Source: Paenibacillus daejeonensis DSM 15491 (GTDB taxonomy: Bacteria > Bacillota > Bacilli > Paenibacillales > Paenibacillaceae). From it: a stretch of DNA of 39,558 nt. The translations under genes and the position numbers were made by a program. The notes below the pieces were generated by a model. It made no database searches and had not been told where the DNA came from. It saw nothing but the letters and a program-made list of their open reading frames with translations. Below are positions 7,220 to 15,485 of the stretch, in pieces. The DNA is taken from contig NZ_KB899675.1 in assembly GCF_000378385.1 (NCBI RefSeq), forward strand, positions 86,171-125,728, in the 5' to 3' direction. How positions within the stretch are numbered: position 1 is the first letter of the stretch; the number at the start of each line of letters is the position of its first letter.

Positions 7220-7993
7220 TTGTCTTACATTACTATCAAGGACGTGCATAAGCGATTCGTCAGACGCGGGCAGTGGACAGAAGCTCTGAGCAACATTCAA
7301 CTGGACATTGAAAAAGGGTCGTTCGTCAGCTTTATTGGTCCCAGCGGCTGTGGCAAGTCTACCTTGCTTCGGATCGTCGGGGGATTGATGGAAGCGGAGG
7401 AAGGGGAAATCGCGATTGGCGGCAAGTCGCCGCAAGAGCTGCTCAAGGCCAAGCAATTCGGCTTTGTGCCACAGTCACCGGCGCTCTTCCCTTGGCGGAC
7501 GGTATTACAGAATATGAATATTCCATTTGAAGTCAATCGACAAAAGGTGTTCAACTCGGAAGAGCAAGGCGATCCCATTTCGCTCTTGAAGGCGGTCGGC
7601 TTGGGCGACTTTGTCCATGCGTACCCCAAGGAGCTCTCAGGCGGTATGAAGCAGCGGGTAGGCATTGCCCGTGCCTTCGCTACCGGGGCCCCGATTCTGC
7701 TCATGGATGAGCCCTTCTCGGCTTTGGATGAAATTACGAAGGAAGTGCTCATGCACCAGCTCAAGCAAATCTGGGAAGAGCACAAGAAGACCGTGCTGTT
7801 CGTCACTCATAACATTCACGAAGCTGTGTATCTCTCGGACAAAGTGGTGGTCATGTCAGCCCGCCCGGGACGGGTGTCACGGGTGATCGATATTAATCTG
7901 GAGCGGCCTCGCGACGAGGCGGTCATCGGTACGCCGATCTTCAACGATTACATCACCGAGCTCAGGGAATCATTACGCGAGAGGTGGGGATAG
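7220..7993 (+). CDS. ABC importer ATPase (SsuB/TauB type), 257 aa
   Basis: ATP-hydrolysing subunit of an importer of the nitrate/sulfonate/taurine class. It has Walker A GPSGCGKST at residues 40-48, a Q-loop (FVPQSPALFPW), signature ELSGGMKQR, Walker B ILLMDEPFSALD and the switch histidine in FVTHNIHEAVYLSD. The chosen start is TTG 7220, behind AAGGAGGT at 7202-7209; the spacing of 11 bases is a little long, and the longer TTG reading at 7181 would begin inside the -10 box. It is the first gene of an operon running to 15410 and is followed after 2 bp by the permease. SsuB/TauB paralogues carry sulfonates, but also thiamine-type pyrimidines and other small organics, so the substrate is open. 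Confidence 0.93.
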   Translation: MSYITIKDVHKRFVRRGQWTEALSNIQLDIEKGSFVSFIGPSGCGKSTLLRIVGGLMEAEEGEIAIGGKSPQELLKAKQFGFVPQSPALFPWRTVLQNMNIPFEVNRQKVFNSEEQGDPISLLKAVGLGDFVHAYPKELSGGMKQRVGIARAFATGAPILLMDEPFSALDEITKEVLMHQLKQIWEEHKKTVLFVTHNIHEAVYLSDKVVVMSARPGRVSRVIDINLERPRDEAVIGTPIFNDYITELRESLRERWG

Positions 7994-7995
7994 CC

Positions 7996-8841
7996 ATGAG
8001 TCAATCCATTAGTTCGCGAGCAGCGGCAAGGGGAGGCAAGGCTATGGAGAAAAGTACCGAGACAGTCACGTGGGGTGTACGGGTTCGCAATGCTACGGGC
8101 TCGGTCATGCTGCCGCTAATGACCTTTGTCATCCTGTTCGCCGCCTGGGAGCTGATCGTTCGTTTTATGGACGTACAGGCCGTCATTTTGCCAGCGCCTT
8201 CGGTCATTTTTGCGGAGTTGTTCACCTCGTTTTCCTTCTATCTGCCCCATATTGGCGTCACATTCTACGAAGCCATGGTCGGCTTCGTCATCGGGACCGT
8301 ATTAGCGCTGATCGGTGGCGTCGTCATGTCCCAGTCCCGCCTGCTGGAGCGCATGCTGCTCCCGGTAGCGGTATTGGCACACGTCACACCAATCGTCGTT
8401 ATCGCACCACTCTTTATGATCTGGTTCGGCTTTGGTACATTTCCGAAAATTCTGGTCGCTGCCATCATCTCGTTTTTCCCGATGCTTATCAATTCGACGA
8501 CGGGATTCCGTTCGGTGGATGAGAGTAATTTGGAATACATGCGTTCCCTGCACGCCAGCCGGTGGGAAATTTTCTTCAAGCTCAGTCTTCCGGGTTCGCT
8601 GCCATTCTTGTTCTCCGCTGCACGGACATGTATCAGTATGAGTGTCATTGGTGCAGTCGTTGGTGAGATGAGCGGGGCTAGCAAGGGTTTGGGGAACGTC
8701 GTCATGGTCTCGGCGAATTACCTGCAGATGGACCGGATGTTTGCGGCGATTTTCCTGCTGGCACTCATGGGTATCCTGCTGACGAATGCAGTGCGGGTCG
8801 TAGAAAAACGGTTTTTGGCTTGGCATAGCTCCGGGCACTAG
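7996..8841 (+). CDS. ABC importer permease (SsuC/TauC type), 281 aa
   Basis: Integral membrane subunit of the same importer. About six hydrophobic segments follow a 40-residue cytosolic N-terminus. The EAA-loop region that docks on the ATPase is around FRSVDESNLEYMRSLHASRW and FFKLSLPGSLPFL. Further family features are VILPAPSVI near the N-terminus and VVGEMSGASKGLGNVV before the last helices. ATG 7996 is chosen because GAGGTGGGG precedes it; a GTG at 7984 would overlap the ATPase gene. The two-base gap to the ATPase gene implies translational coupling. Confidence 0.92.
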   Translation: MSQSISSRAAARGGKAMEKSTETVTWGVRVRNATGSVMLPLMTFVILFAAWELIVRFMDVQAVILPAPSVIFAELFTSFSFYLPHIGVTFYEAMVGFVIGTVLALIGGVVMSQSRLLERMLLPVAVLAHVTPIVVIAPLFMIWFGFGTFPKILVAAIISFFPMLINSTTGFRSVDESNLEYMRSLHASRWEIFFKLSLPGSLPFLFSAARTCISMSVIGAVVGEMSGASKGLGNVVMVSANYLQMDRMFAAIFLLALMGILLTNAVRVVEKRFLAWHSSGH

Positions 8842-8896
8842 CTCCGGACATGTCGGCTCTAATATATTGACTAGCATAAGGGGAGGCAACAAGAGT

Positions 8897-10042
8897 ATGA
8901 AAACAAAATCAATGATGTGGGTCGTCTGTCTGCTATGTGTACTGCTGGTCGTCGCGGGGTGCGGCAGTCAAAATGCGAATACGCCGCCAGCACCAACGAC
9001 CAATGAGCCGGCGGTTAACGCCGAAGAAGGAGCTGCAGGAGAAGAGGCTGAAGCGCCGGGCGAGGAAGGTATTGATTGGGAAGCCAGAATTGCAGCCAAT
9101 AAGGCTGTCGGCAAAATTACGTATGTCACGGGCTTCAACTACTCCGCCTCGGCGCCTAATATTAACGTTGCCGCTGCAATCGAGCTGGGCCTGTTCGAGG
9201 AACTGGGTCTCACGGTAGAGATTCAGCCGGGCGTCGAAGCCGAGAGCATGAAGCTGCTGGCTGCTGGCCGGGCACAGTTTGCCGGAGCGGGTTCTGCCAG
9301 TAATGTCATTCAGGCTATCGCTAACGGAGGCCGGATCGAGCCGATGTCAGTCATGAGTCCTGTCGGGCTGAATGCACTGATGGTTCTGGCGGATTCCGGG
9401 ATTGAGGAGCTGACGGACCTCGAAGGCAAGACGCTGGGTTACAAAGCCGCATTTCCACCCAACTTCCGTGCCATGTTCGTGAATGCCGGCGTAGACCTCG
9501 ATAAGGTCGAGATGGTGTCGGTAGGCTTTGACCCAACCATTCTTAATACTTCCAATGTGGATGCTATCACCGTGTTCAAGTCGAATGAGCCGTACCAAAT
9601 GGAGCAGCAAGGCTTTGAAGTGAAGCTGTTTGATCCTGCAGATTACGGAGTAAAAAACTCCTTCGGTCTGCTGAATGTCAATAAAGAATTCGCCGAGAAG
9701 AACCCGACCGTTGCTGAAGACTTCCTGCGGGCAGTGCTGAAGGCGCATGAGTACCTCATGGAAGATGCAGACCCGACAATTGCGGCCCTTGAGAAAATGG
9801 CGGATGGCAACTACAACCTGGCTGCCGAGACGAATCGCTGGGCTGTTGAGAGCCAGCTGATCGTGGATTCCAAGCGCGATGGTCTGCCGCTGGGCTGGGC
9901 TACGCCGGAGCAGTGGCAGGCGGAAGTCGAGATTCTGGAGAGCGCGGATGTCTTGAACGGCGAAGTGACTATCGACCAGTTGCATATTACGAAGTATCTT
10001 GAAGCGATCTATGACGGTGAAGAGCTGATCTGGAAAGAGTAG
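8897..10042 (+). CDS. ABC importer substrate-binding lipoprotein (NMT1/SsuA-like), 381 aa
   Basis: Extracellular lipid-anchored receptor of the importer. The signal peptide is MKTKSMMWVVCLLCVLLVVA with lipobox VAGC (Cys about residue 22). A Pro/Glu/Ala-rich linker follows, then an NMT1/THI5-SsuA type periplasmic-binding fold: KITYVTGFNYSASAPNINVA, AIELGLFEELGLTVEIQPGV, AGRAQFAGAGSASNVIQAIA. ATG 8897 is chosen because GGGGAGG precedes it; an earlier in-frame ATG at 8867 would add residues before the signal. It sits between the permease and the Rieske oxygenase. The fold binds sulfonates, aromatic acids or pyrimidines in characterised relatives. A hairpin just after the gene may stabilise its message. 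Confidence 0.92.
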   Translation: MKTKSMMWVVCLLCVLLVVAGCGSQNANTPPAPTTNEPAVNAEEGAAGEEAEAPGEEGIDWEARIAANKAVGKITYVTGFNYSASAPNINVAAAIELGLFEELGLTVEIQPGVEAESMKLLAAGRAQFAGAGSASNVIQAIANGGRIEPMSVMSPVGLNALMVLADSGIEELTDLEGKTLGYKAAFPPNFRAMFVNAGVDLDKVEMVSVGFDPTILNTSNVDAITVFKSNEPYQMEQQGFEVKLFDPADYGVKNSFGLLNVNKEFAEKNPTVAEDFLRAVLKAHEYLMEDADPTIAALEKMADGNYNLAAETNRWAVESQLIVDSKRDGLPLGWATPEQWQAEVEILESADVLNGEVTIDQLHITKYLEAIYDGEELIWKE

Positions 10043-10053
10043 CACAGGAGAGA

Positions 10054-10072
10054 GAGTGGCTGCGAGCCACTC
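10054..10072 (+). other. Intercistronic hairpin after the binding-protein gene
   Basis: GAGTGGCT pairs with AGCCACTC around a GCG loop. No T-run follows, so it is unlikely to terminate. Such hairpins behind binding-protein genes usually protect the upstream message, raising receptor yield relative to downstream genes. Confidence 0.6.
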
Positions 10073-10103
10073 ATTTCATACCCAACCAAGGAGGCGTCTG
10101 CTC

Positions 10104-11117
10104 ATGCTGCAAACCAAACAAAAAATCTTCCGCAAATTCTACTATCCGGTCCTGCCGGTTGCACATCTGCAGGATGGTCCCAAAGGCGTCACACTCATGG
10201 ATGAAAACATTGTCTTGTGGCTGGATGAAAACGGCCAGCCGGCAGCAGCGGTCGACCGCTGCTGTCACCGGACGGCAAAGCTCTCCAAGGGCACCGTGCG
10301 TGAGGGAAGTGTGGTCTGTCCCTATCATGGCTGGGCATTCAACCGGACAGGGAAGTGTACGTACTTCCCGCAGTCCGAGCTTGAAGATCCGCCCAAGGTC
10401 TACAAAATTACCGGTTATCACTGTGAGGAGCGTTACGGCTATGTCTGGGTGGCGCTGGAGGACCCGGTAACGGGAATTCCGGAGTTCAAGTACGCAGGTG
10501 AAGAGGGCTTCCGTCAGGTCGATCAATTCTATGAAGTGATCCATTGCGCGGCGTTCCGACTCATGGAGAACTCCTTTGATGCGGCCCATGTGGCCTTCGT
10601 GCATCAGAACACCTTCGGCGATATCAACAATCCGATTCCACCGAAGATGGACATTACCCCGGCAGAGTGGGGCTTCGAGACATACCATGAAGCGCCGGTC
10701 ACCAACAAGCTGAATCAGCAGGTGAAGACCATCAATGTGGAAGAGGATGAGACCGTCCGCAAGGCTTATGGTCGCTGGTACCTGCCGTTCATCCGCCAGA
10801 ATACGATTCAATATCCGACTGGCCTGATTCATTCCATTATTACCTGTGCTACGCCGATCGACGACAAGACCTGTCAACTCGTCCAGTTTGCCCTCCGCAA
10901 CGATACCGAGGCCGATGTGCCGGCAGAGCGCGTCATCGCTTTTGACCGTGCCGTCGTGGACGAGGATATGGATGTACTGGAAACGACCGAATACAACGTC
11001 TCCCTGGATGTTAGGCGCAAGGTGGAGAACCATATGCTCTCCGACAAGCCGGGCATCGTCATGCGCCAGATGATGCTGGACCTGTTCAAGGAGTACGGCG
11101 AAGAAGAAGTGATTTAG
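10104..11117 (+). CDS. Rieske non-haem iron oxygenase, 337 aa
   Basis: Oxygenase component of the aromatic-ring-hydroxylating/VanA-like group, which hydroxylates or demethylates aromatic and heterocyclic compounds. The N-terminal Rieske 2Fe-2S site is Cys53-x-His55 and Cys72-x-x-His75 (VVCPYHGW). The catalytic iron histidines are probably His162 and His167 in ENSFDAAHVAFVH. The length suits the smaller one-subunit oxygenases. ATG 10104 has AAGGAGG nine bases before; the longer ORF from 10056 starts inside a hairpin. No ferredoxin or reductase gene is present in the operon, so electrons must come from a partner encoded elsewhere. Neighbours suggest it attacks the imported compound; the exact reaction (hydroxylation or dealkylation) cannot be read. 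Confidence 0.92.
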   Translation: MLQTKQKIFRKFYYPVLPVAHLQDGPKGVTLMDENIVLWLDENGQPAAAVDRCCHRTAKLSKGTVREGSVVCPYHGWAFNRTGKCTYFPQSELEDPPKVYKITGYHCEERYGYVWVALEDPVTGIPEFKYAGEEGFRQVDQFYEVIHCAAFRLMENSFDAAHVAFVHQNTFGDINNPIPPKMDITPAEWGFETYHEAPVTNKLNQQVKTINVEEDETVRKAYGRWYLPFIRQNTIQYPTGLIHSIITCATPIDDKTCQLVQFALRNDTEADVPAERVIAFDRAVVDEDMDVLETTEYNVSLDVRRKVENHMLSDKPGIVMRQMMLDLFKEYGEEEVI

Positions 11118-11147
11118 TATATAACAACTCGGGAGAGGATGAGTGCA

Positions 11148-11570
11148 ATGCTAGTACCAGGACTCACAGCGGGGCATTATGAGGATTGTCCGGTTCACAA
11201 AATCGCTGCAGCCGACAAAAACAAATTTGTGCTTCTCTGCGACGGGAAGACCCTCCCTTTTGTATCTGTCATTGAAATTTTCGACAAGGACGGCCGGACG
11301 CCGCCCAATACGCATGCGGATGCCCACGAATACTTCTATGTGATTGCTGGAGAGGGCATTGCAGCGGTGGACGGCAACAGCATTCCGATCAAACCAGGCT
11401 CCTTCTTTGTCGTTGATCCGGGTCATGTACATGAAGTGCAGAACACGGGCGAAGGCAGATTGTATGTGCTGACCACGATGGTGCCGGACGAGAAATTCTC
11501 GGATCTGATTCTATCCGGTCCTGTGGCGAGTCTGGATGAAGAGGATCTACGGGTCCTCCGGGGAGTGTGA
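11148..11570 (+). CDS. Small cupin-domain protein, 140 aa
   Basis: Single beta-barrel cupin, likely metal-binding. Motif 1 is NTHADAHEYFYVIAGEG, in which the usual His-x-His is His-x-Asp followed by His-Glu. Motif 2 is PGHVHEVQNTG. Small cupins of this kind act as dioxygenases, isomerases or ligand-sensing helpers in catabolic operons. ATG 11148 is used because GGGAGAGG lies nine bases before it; ATG 11139 directly abuts that site. The gene starts 30 bp after the oxygenase and ends 5 bp before the creatininase-family gene. Whether it catalyses a step here is unknown. Confidence 0.85.
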   Translation: MLVPGLTAGHYEDCPVHKIAAADKNKFVLLCDGKTLPFVSVIEIFDKDGRTPPNTHADAHEYFYVIAGEGIAAVDGNSIPIKPGSFFVVDPGHVHEVQNTGEGRLYVLTTMVPDEKFSDLILSGPVASLDEEDLRVLRGV

Positions 11571-11575
11571 GACCC

Positions 11576-12385
11576 ATGTTCCGATATGAAGGCGAAGCAT
11601 GGGAGAAACGATTCCTGCCCCGGCTGACTTATGCCGAGGTGGAGGCGATGGAGAAGGAAGATGCACTCGTCATTCTGCCAGTAGGCGCTGTGGAGCAGCA
11701 CGGCTCCCATCTGCCACTGATGACGGATGCACTGATCGGTGAAGCGCTCATCACACGGACGCTAGAGCGCCTGCCGGAGACAGCCAATGTGTGGCTGCTG
11801 CCGCCGGTTTCGTACGGCAAGAGCAACGAGCATCTCGATTTTGCCGGGACGATCTCGTTGTCCGCTGCGACCCTGCAGAGCATCATTACCGACATCGCAG
11901 TCAGTCTGCAACGCAGCGGCTTCCGGCGGCTGATGCTGTTCAATACGCATGGCGGCAATGTGGATTTGCTCAACGTCGTCTCCCGGGAGATCCGGGTACA
12001 GACGGGGCTGATGGTGTTCTACGTCAATCCGCATAGTCTGGATGCCGACAAGGACCTGGTCACCCCGGAGGAGCATGAATATGGCATCCACGGCGGCGAT
12101 ATTGAGACCTCGCTGGTCCTGGCGTTCAAACCAGGCTGGGTGCACGAAGATAAGCTCGTCAACGAGATTCCGGCCGTCACGGATTACAAGTATCTGACGA
12201 TGGAGGGGCGAATCCGCTTCGCTTGGAAGATGAGCGACATCTCCCGCAGCGGCATCGCCGGTGATGCCACCTTGGCAACAGCTAACAAAGGCGAGCTCAT
12301 GGCAGAGCGCATTGCTTCCGAGCTGGCGCTTGCCTTACAAGAAATCAGCCACTTCGACATCGACCGCATCGTCCGCGACAAGTAG
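11576..12385 (+). CDS. Creatininase-family amidohydrolase, 269 aa
   Basis: Metal-dependent hydrolase of the creatininase fold, a family that opens cyclic amides or cleaves formamides. Metal and active-site residues are visible: Glu40, His42 and Asp51 in LPVGAVEQHGSHLPLMTD, the NTHGGN loop, and His and Glu in YGIHGGDIETSLVL. ATG 11576 has GGGGAG ten bases before; the GTG at 11567 overlaps the cupin stop and is too close to that site. The close spacing implies coupling with the cupin. In this operon a lactam, imide or similar ring-opening step is a reasonable inference, not shown. Confidence 0.9.
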   Translation: MFRYEGEAWEKRFLPRLTYAEVEAMEKEDALVILPVGAVEQHGSHLPLMTDALIGEALITRTLERLPETANVWLLPPVSYGKSNEHLDFAGTISLSAATLQSIITDIAVSLQRSGFRRLMLFNTHGGNVDLLNVVSREIRVQTGLMVFYVNPHSLDADKDLVTPEEHEYGIHGGDIETSLVLAFKPGWVHEDKLVNEIPAVTDYKYLTMEGRIRFAWKMSDISRSGIAGDATLATANKGELMAERIASELALALQEISHFDIDRIVRDK

Positions 12386-12408
12386 ACTGCGGTGCAAGGA
12401 GGGAAAGA

Positions 12409-13182
12409 GTGGAGATGAGAGAACTGGGACATGAACGCAACAGTTGGAGAGTATCCAAGCACCACGTCGATCTGCGCAGGCCCGAGCTGCAGGGACGTGT
12501 CATCACCTTTGGCGCCGAGCCGCAGCAGCTTACACTCAATCTGGCCAAATCGGCCATTGTTGTCATCGATATGCAGAATGATTTTTGCTCGCCGTCGGGG
12601 TGGCTCGATTACATCGGCGTAGACTTTACCCCGGCCCGGGCTCCGATTGAACCCGTGAACCGGCTGCTGCCGGAGCTCCGGGAAGCTGGTGTTCCCGTCA
12701 TCTGGGTGAATTGGGGAAACCGCCCCGACAAGATGAACCTCAGTCCATCCGTTCTGCACGTCTACAACCAGGCCGGCGACGATGTCGGTATTGGCGGCGC
12801 GCTGCCGGGGAACGGTTCGCGCGTGCTGGAGAAGGACAGCTGGAGTGCAGCGGTCATCTCGGAGATGGATGTAGCAAGCGGGGATATTCACGTCGACAAA
12901 TACCGGATGAGCGGGTTCTGGGACACGCCTCTGGATAGCATATTACGTAATTTGAACGTCGAGACGCTGTTTTTCGCAGGGGTCAATGTGGATCAATGCG
13001 TCATGGCCACGCTGCAGGATGCGGTGTGTCTGGGCTATGATGCGATTCTCCTGGCCGACTGCTGTGCGACGACCTCGCCAGGCTTCTGTGCGGAAGCCAC
13101 CATTTACAACGTGAAGCAATGTTACGGCTTTGTCGCGGACTCGTCCGCGGTTTTATCGGCGATGCAAGCCGTGACATCCTGA
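12409..13182 (+). CDS. Isochorismatase-like cysteine hydrolase (RutB-like), 257 aa
   Basis: Cysteine amidohydrolase of the isochorismatase fold. The triad is Asp54 (VVIDMQNDF), Lys164 (VDKYRMSGF) and Cys197 (NVDQCVMAT). The stretch SGFWDTPLDSILR closely follows that of RutB, which hydrolyses ureidoacrylate in uracil breakdown; N-carbamoylsarcosine amidohydrolases share the fold. I start at GTG 12409, six bases after AAGGAGGG; ATG 12415 is also possible. The gene lies between the creatininase-family and flavin monooxygenase genes. A carbamate or ureido product from ring cleavage would be a fitting substrate (inference). Confidence 0.9.
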   Translation: MEMRELGHERNSWRVSKHHVDLRRPELQGRVITFGAEPQQLTLNLAKSAIVVIDMQNDFCSPSGWLDYIGVDFTPARAPIEPVNRLLPELREAGVPVIWVNWGNRPDKMNLSPSVLHVYNQAGDDVGIGGALPGNGSRVLEKDSWSAAVISEMDVASGDIHVDKYRMSGFWDTPLDSILRNLNVETLFFAGVNVDQCVMATLQDAVCLGYDAILLADCCATTSPGFCAEATIYNVKQCYGFVADSSAVLSAMQAVTS

Positions 13183-13199
13183 CAGAAGGTGGGAGTAGC

Positions 13200-14510
13200 A
13201 TGAGCAAAAAAATTCATTTTGGCTGGTTTACGGAATACGGTCCGATCGGCTGGAACGGCGCTGACGCGGCGGAGGGCTACGATTGGCGGCAACCGGAGGT
13301 CTATCAGAAGATGGCAGCGATCTGCGAGAAGGGGCGGTTTGATTTTGCCCTGTTCGCCGACCATCTCGGCATCACCTCCACGTATCAGGACTCGCTGGAT
13401 AACTACATCAAATACGGCCTTAACGGCATTAATCACGATTCCACGATGTTGGCTGCGATGGTAGCCGCATCAACCAAGCATCTGGGTGTCGGCACAACAA
13501 TCTCGACCAGTCTGACAGCGCCGTACCAGTTGGCCAGGCAGACCGCTTCACTCGATCATTTGACCAAGGGTCGGGTGGGTTGGAACATCGTGACGACGGC
13601 TAATATTGCCGGTTTCCGCAACTATGGCATTGAGGAAATGAAGGACCATGACGCCCGGTATGATCAAGCGGACGAGTACATGGAGCTCTGTTCGCGTCTA
13701 TGGAGCAGCTGGGAGCCGGATTCGGTCATTATGGACCGGGAGAGCGGGATCTTCGCTGATCCATCCAAGGTCCACCGGATCAACTTCGAGGGTGAATATT
13801 ATAAAAGCCAAGGTCCCTTAAACGTACTGCCGACGCCGCAGGGCCGGCCGACGCTGATTCAGGCGGGTTCCTCTGCGCGCGGCAAGGACTTCGCTGCACG
13901 TTGGGCTGACGCCGTCATCGTCGCCAAGCATAACCTTGATGATATGAAGAGCTACTACGATGATTTGAAGGAACGTGCCATCAAGATGGGGCGGCATCCG
14001 GATGAACTGAAAATCTTCTTCATCATCAAACCCGTCGTTGGGGCTACCGAGGAAATTGCGGTCCAGCGGCAGATGCTCCGCATGAATCCGACGGATCTTG
14101 AGCTGCATGCGGCGCTGGCAGCCATGTCTTCCCGGATGAGCGTTGACCTCGCCAAGTTCGAGCTGGATGAGCCGGTACCATCGATGAAGGAGAAGAGCAT
14201 TCAGGGTGGACAGACGACGCTCTCCCGCTATCAGACGGCAGAGAAGCGTCCGACGCTGCGCGAGATGGCAACTGAGGAGAGTGCCGGCAATAAGGCCAAC
14301 ATTATCGGTACGCCAGAGCAAGTTGCAGAGCAGTTGGAGCATATTATGACAACGGTTGGTGGCGATGGCTTCGTTGTACGTGTCGATGCTCATGATCACG
14401 GGTACATGCAGGAATTCGTAGATACCGTGATTCCGGTATTGCAAGATCGCGAGCTGGTTCGCCGCGAGTACACAGGCAAGACGCTGCGGGAGAATCTGTT
14501 CGAATACTAA
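13200..14510 (+). CDS. FMN-dependent LLM-class monooxygenase (NtaA/SnaA/DszA type), 436 aa
   Basis: Two-component flavin monooxygenase with a luciferase-like TIM barrel. Relatives cleave C-N bonds of nitrilotriacetate or EDTA, or the C-S bond of dibenzothiophene sulfone, using FMNH2 supplied by a separate reductase. Family marks are FALFADHLGI, HLGVGTTISTSLTAPYQLAR, ASLDHLTKGRVGWNIVTT and TLIQAGSSARGKDFAARWAD. ATG 13200 follows GGTGGGAG; earlier starts lie within the upstream gene. The length fits this subfamily rather than the shorter RutA. No flavin reductase gene is in the operon. With a RutB-like hydrolase beside it, a Rut-like oxidative ring opening of an N-heterocycle is plausible. Confidence 0.92.
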   Translation: MSKKIHFGWFTEYGPIGWNGADAAEGYDWRQPEVYQKMAAICEKGRFDFALFADHLGITSTYQDSLDNYIKYGLNGINHDSTMLAAMVAASTKHLGVGTTISTSLTAPYQLARQTASLDHLTKGRVGWNIVTTANIAGFRNYGIEEMKDHDARYDQADEYMELCSRLWSSWEPDSVIMDRESGIFADPSKVHRINFEGEYYKSQGPLNVLPTPQGRPTLIQAGSSARGKDFAARWADAVIVAKHNLDDMKSYYDDLKERAIKMGRHPDELKIFFIIKPVVGATEEIAVQRQMLRMNPTDLELHAALAAMSSRMSVDLAKFELDEPVPSMKEKSIQGGQTTLSRYQTAEKRPTLREMATEESAGNKANIIGTPEQVAEQLEHIMTTVGGDGFVVRVDAHDHGYMQEFVDTVIPVLQDRELVRREYTGKTLRENLFEY

Positions 14511-14531
14511 GCGGCTGGAGGGATGCACAAG

Positions 14532-15410
14532 ATGAAACTGGCAACCTTGAAGACGGGCGGTACCGAAAAAGCGGCGATCCGGGGACCGCACGGCTATGTC
14601 CTGCTGGAAGCGCTGGGCGGCGGGTGGCCTACCGATCTGCTGACTCTGCTGCGAGAAGGAAAACTAGACGAGCTGACCGCCTGGTATCGCGGAGGTGGCG
14701 AGCAAGAGCTGGCGGCTAAACCTGCTGTAGCGGTGGAGGAGGCAAGCTTCGGTCCGCTCTATCGCGAGCCGTCGAAGATCTGGGGCATCGGCATGAATTA
14801 TGTGATAGAGGAATCGGAGCTGGCACTGGTGCCACCCGGAGAGGAACCGGTAGGCTTCATGAAGCCGGCGACGACGCTGATTGGCCCGGGCGAGTCCATC
14901 CAGGTGCCGGAGGGCTTCGGCGAGATTACGGCCGAGGCTGAGCTTGCCATTGTCATCGGCAAATCCTGCCGCGGGATTACAGAGGCGGAGGCGCCGTCCG
15001 TCGTGGCGGGCTTCACTACGGCGCTCGACATGACCGCGTCAGACATTCACGCCCGCAATCCGCGATTCCTGACAAGGGCCAAGAGCTTCGACACGTTCCT
15101 CAGCATCGGACCCGAGCTGATCACGGTGGATGAGGTGGGCGACGTCCTCGATCTGGAGGTAGCGACTGCCCAGGATGGAGTGGTGAAGCATACGAACCGG
15201 ATCCGCAATATGCGGTTCCGTCCGTGGTACACCGTGGCGTTCCATGCAGCGTTCATGACGCTCATGCCTGGCGATATCATCCTCACTGGCACACCCGGTG
15301 CCGTCGTTATCCGGGATGGCGACGTGGTCGAATGCCATGTGAATGGTCTGCAGCCGCTGGTGAATCCTGTGGCTGCGCTGCCTGCAGCAGCAGGTGCGGT
15401 GGCGGGTTAA
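14532..15410 (+). CDS. Fumarylacetoacetate hydrolase family protein, 292 aa
   Basis: Metal-dependent enzyme of the FAH superfamily, whose members hydrolyse acylpyruvates, hydrate 2-oxopentenoates or decarboxylate oxaloacetate-type acids. The core begins SKIWGIGMNYVIE; the metal-binding Glu-x-Glu lies in ITAEAELAIVIGKSCRG. Substrate-lid residues are in TALDMTASDIHARNP and the C-terminal signature is PGDIILTGTPG. ATG 14532 is nine bases after GGAGGG; ATG 14523 directly touches that site. It is the last gene of the operon, before a terminator at 15419. It probably handles the carbon chain left after ring opening (inference). Confidence 0.9.
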   Translation: MKLATLKTGGTEKAAIRGPHGYVLLEALGGGWPTDLLTLLREGKLDELTAWYRGGGEQELAAKPAVAVEEASFGPLYREPSKIWGIGMNYVIEESELALVPPGEEPVGFMKPATTLIGPGESIQVPEGFGEITAEAELAIVIGKSCRGITEAEAPSVVAGFTTALDMTASDIHARNPRFLTRAKSFDTFLSIGPELITVDEVGDVLDLEVATAQDGVVKHTNRIRNMRFRPWYTVAFHAAFMTLMPGDIILTGTPGAVVIRDGDVVECHVNGLQPLVNPVAALPAAAGAVAG

Positions 15411-15418
15411 ACGATAAG

Positions 15419-15466
15419 AATGTCCAAGAGGTCGGGGCTAACTATCCGACAGCTTGGGCATTTTTT
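15419..15466 (+). terminator. Terminator of the importer/oxygenase operon
   Basis: AATGTCCAAG (15419-15428) pairs with CTTGGGCATT (15453-15462) through one G-U, with an inner TCGG/CCGA helix, followed by six T. It closes the eight-gene operon. Confidence 0.88.
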
Positions 15467-15485
15467 AAATGATATGCGTTATAGG

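Noticed and set aside
10056-10103. Longer start of the Rieske oxygenase
   Set aside because: It begins inside the intercistronic hairpin; AAGGAGG points to ATG 10104.
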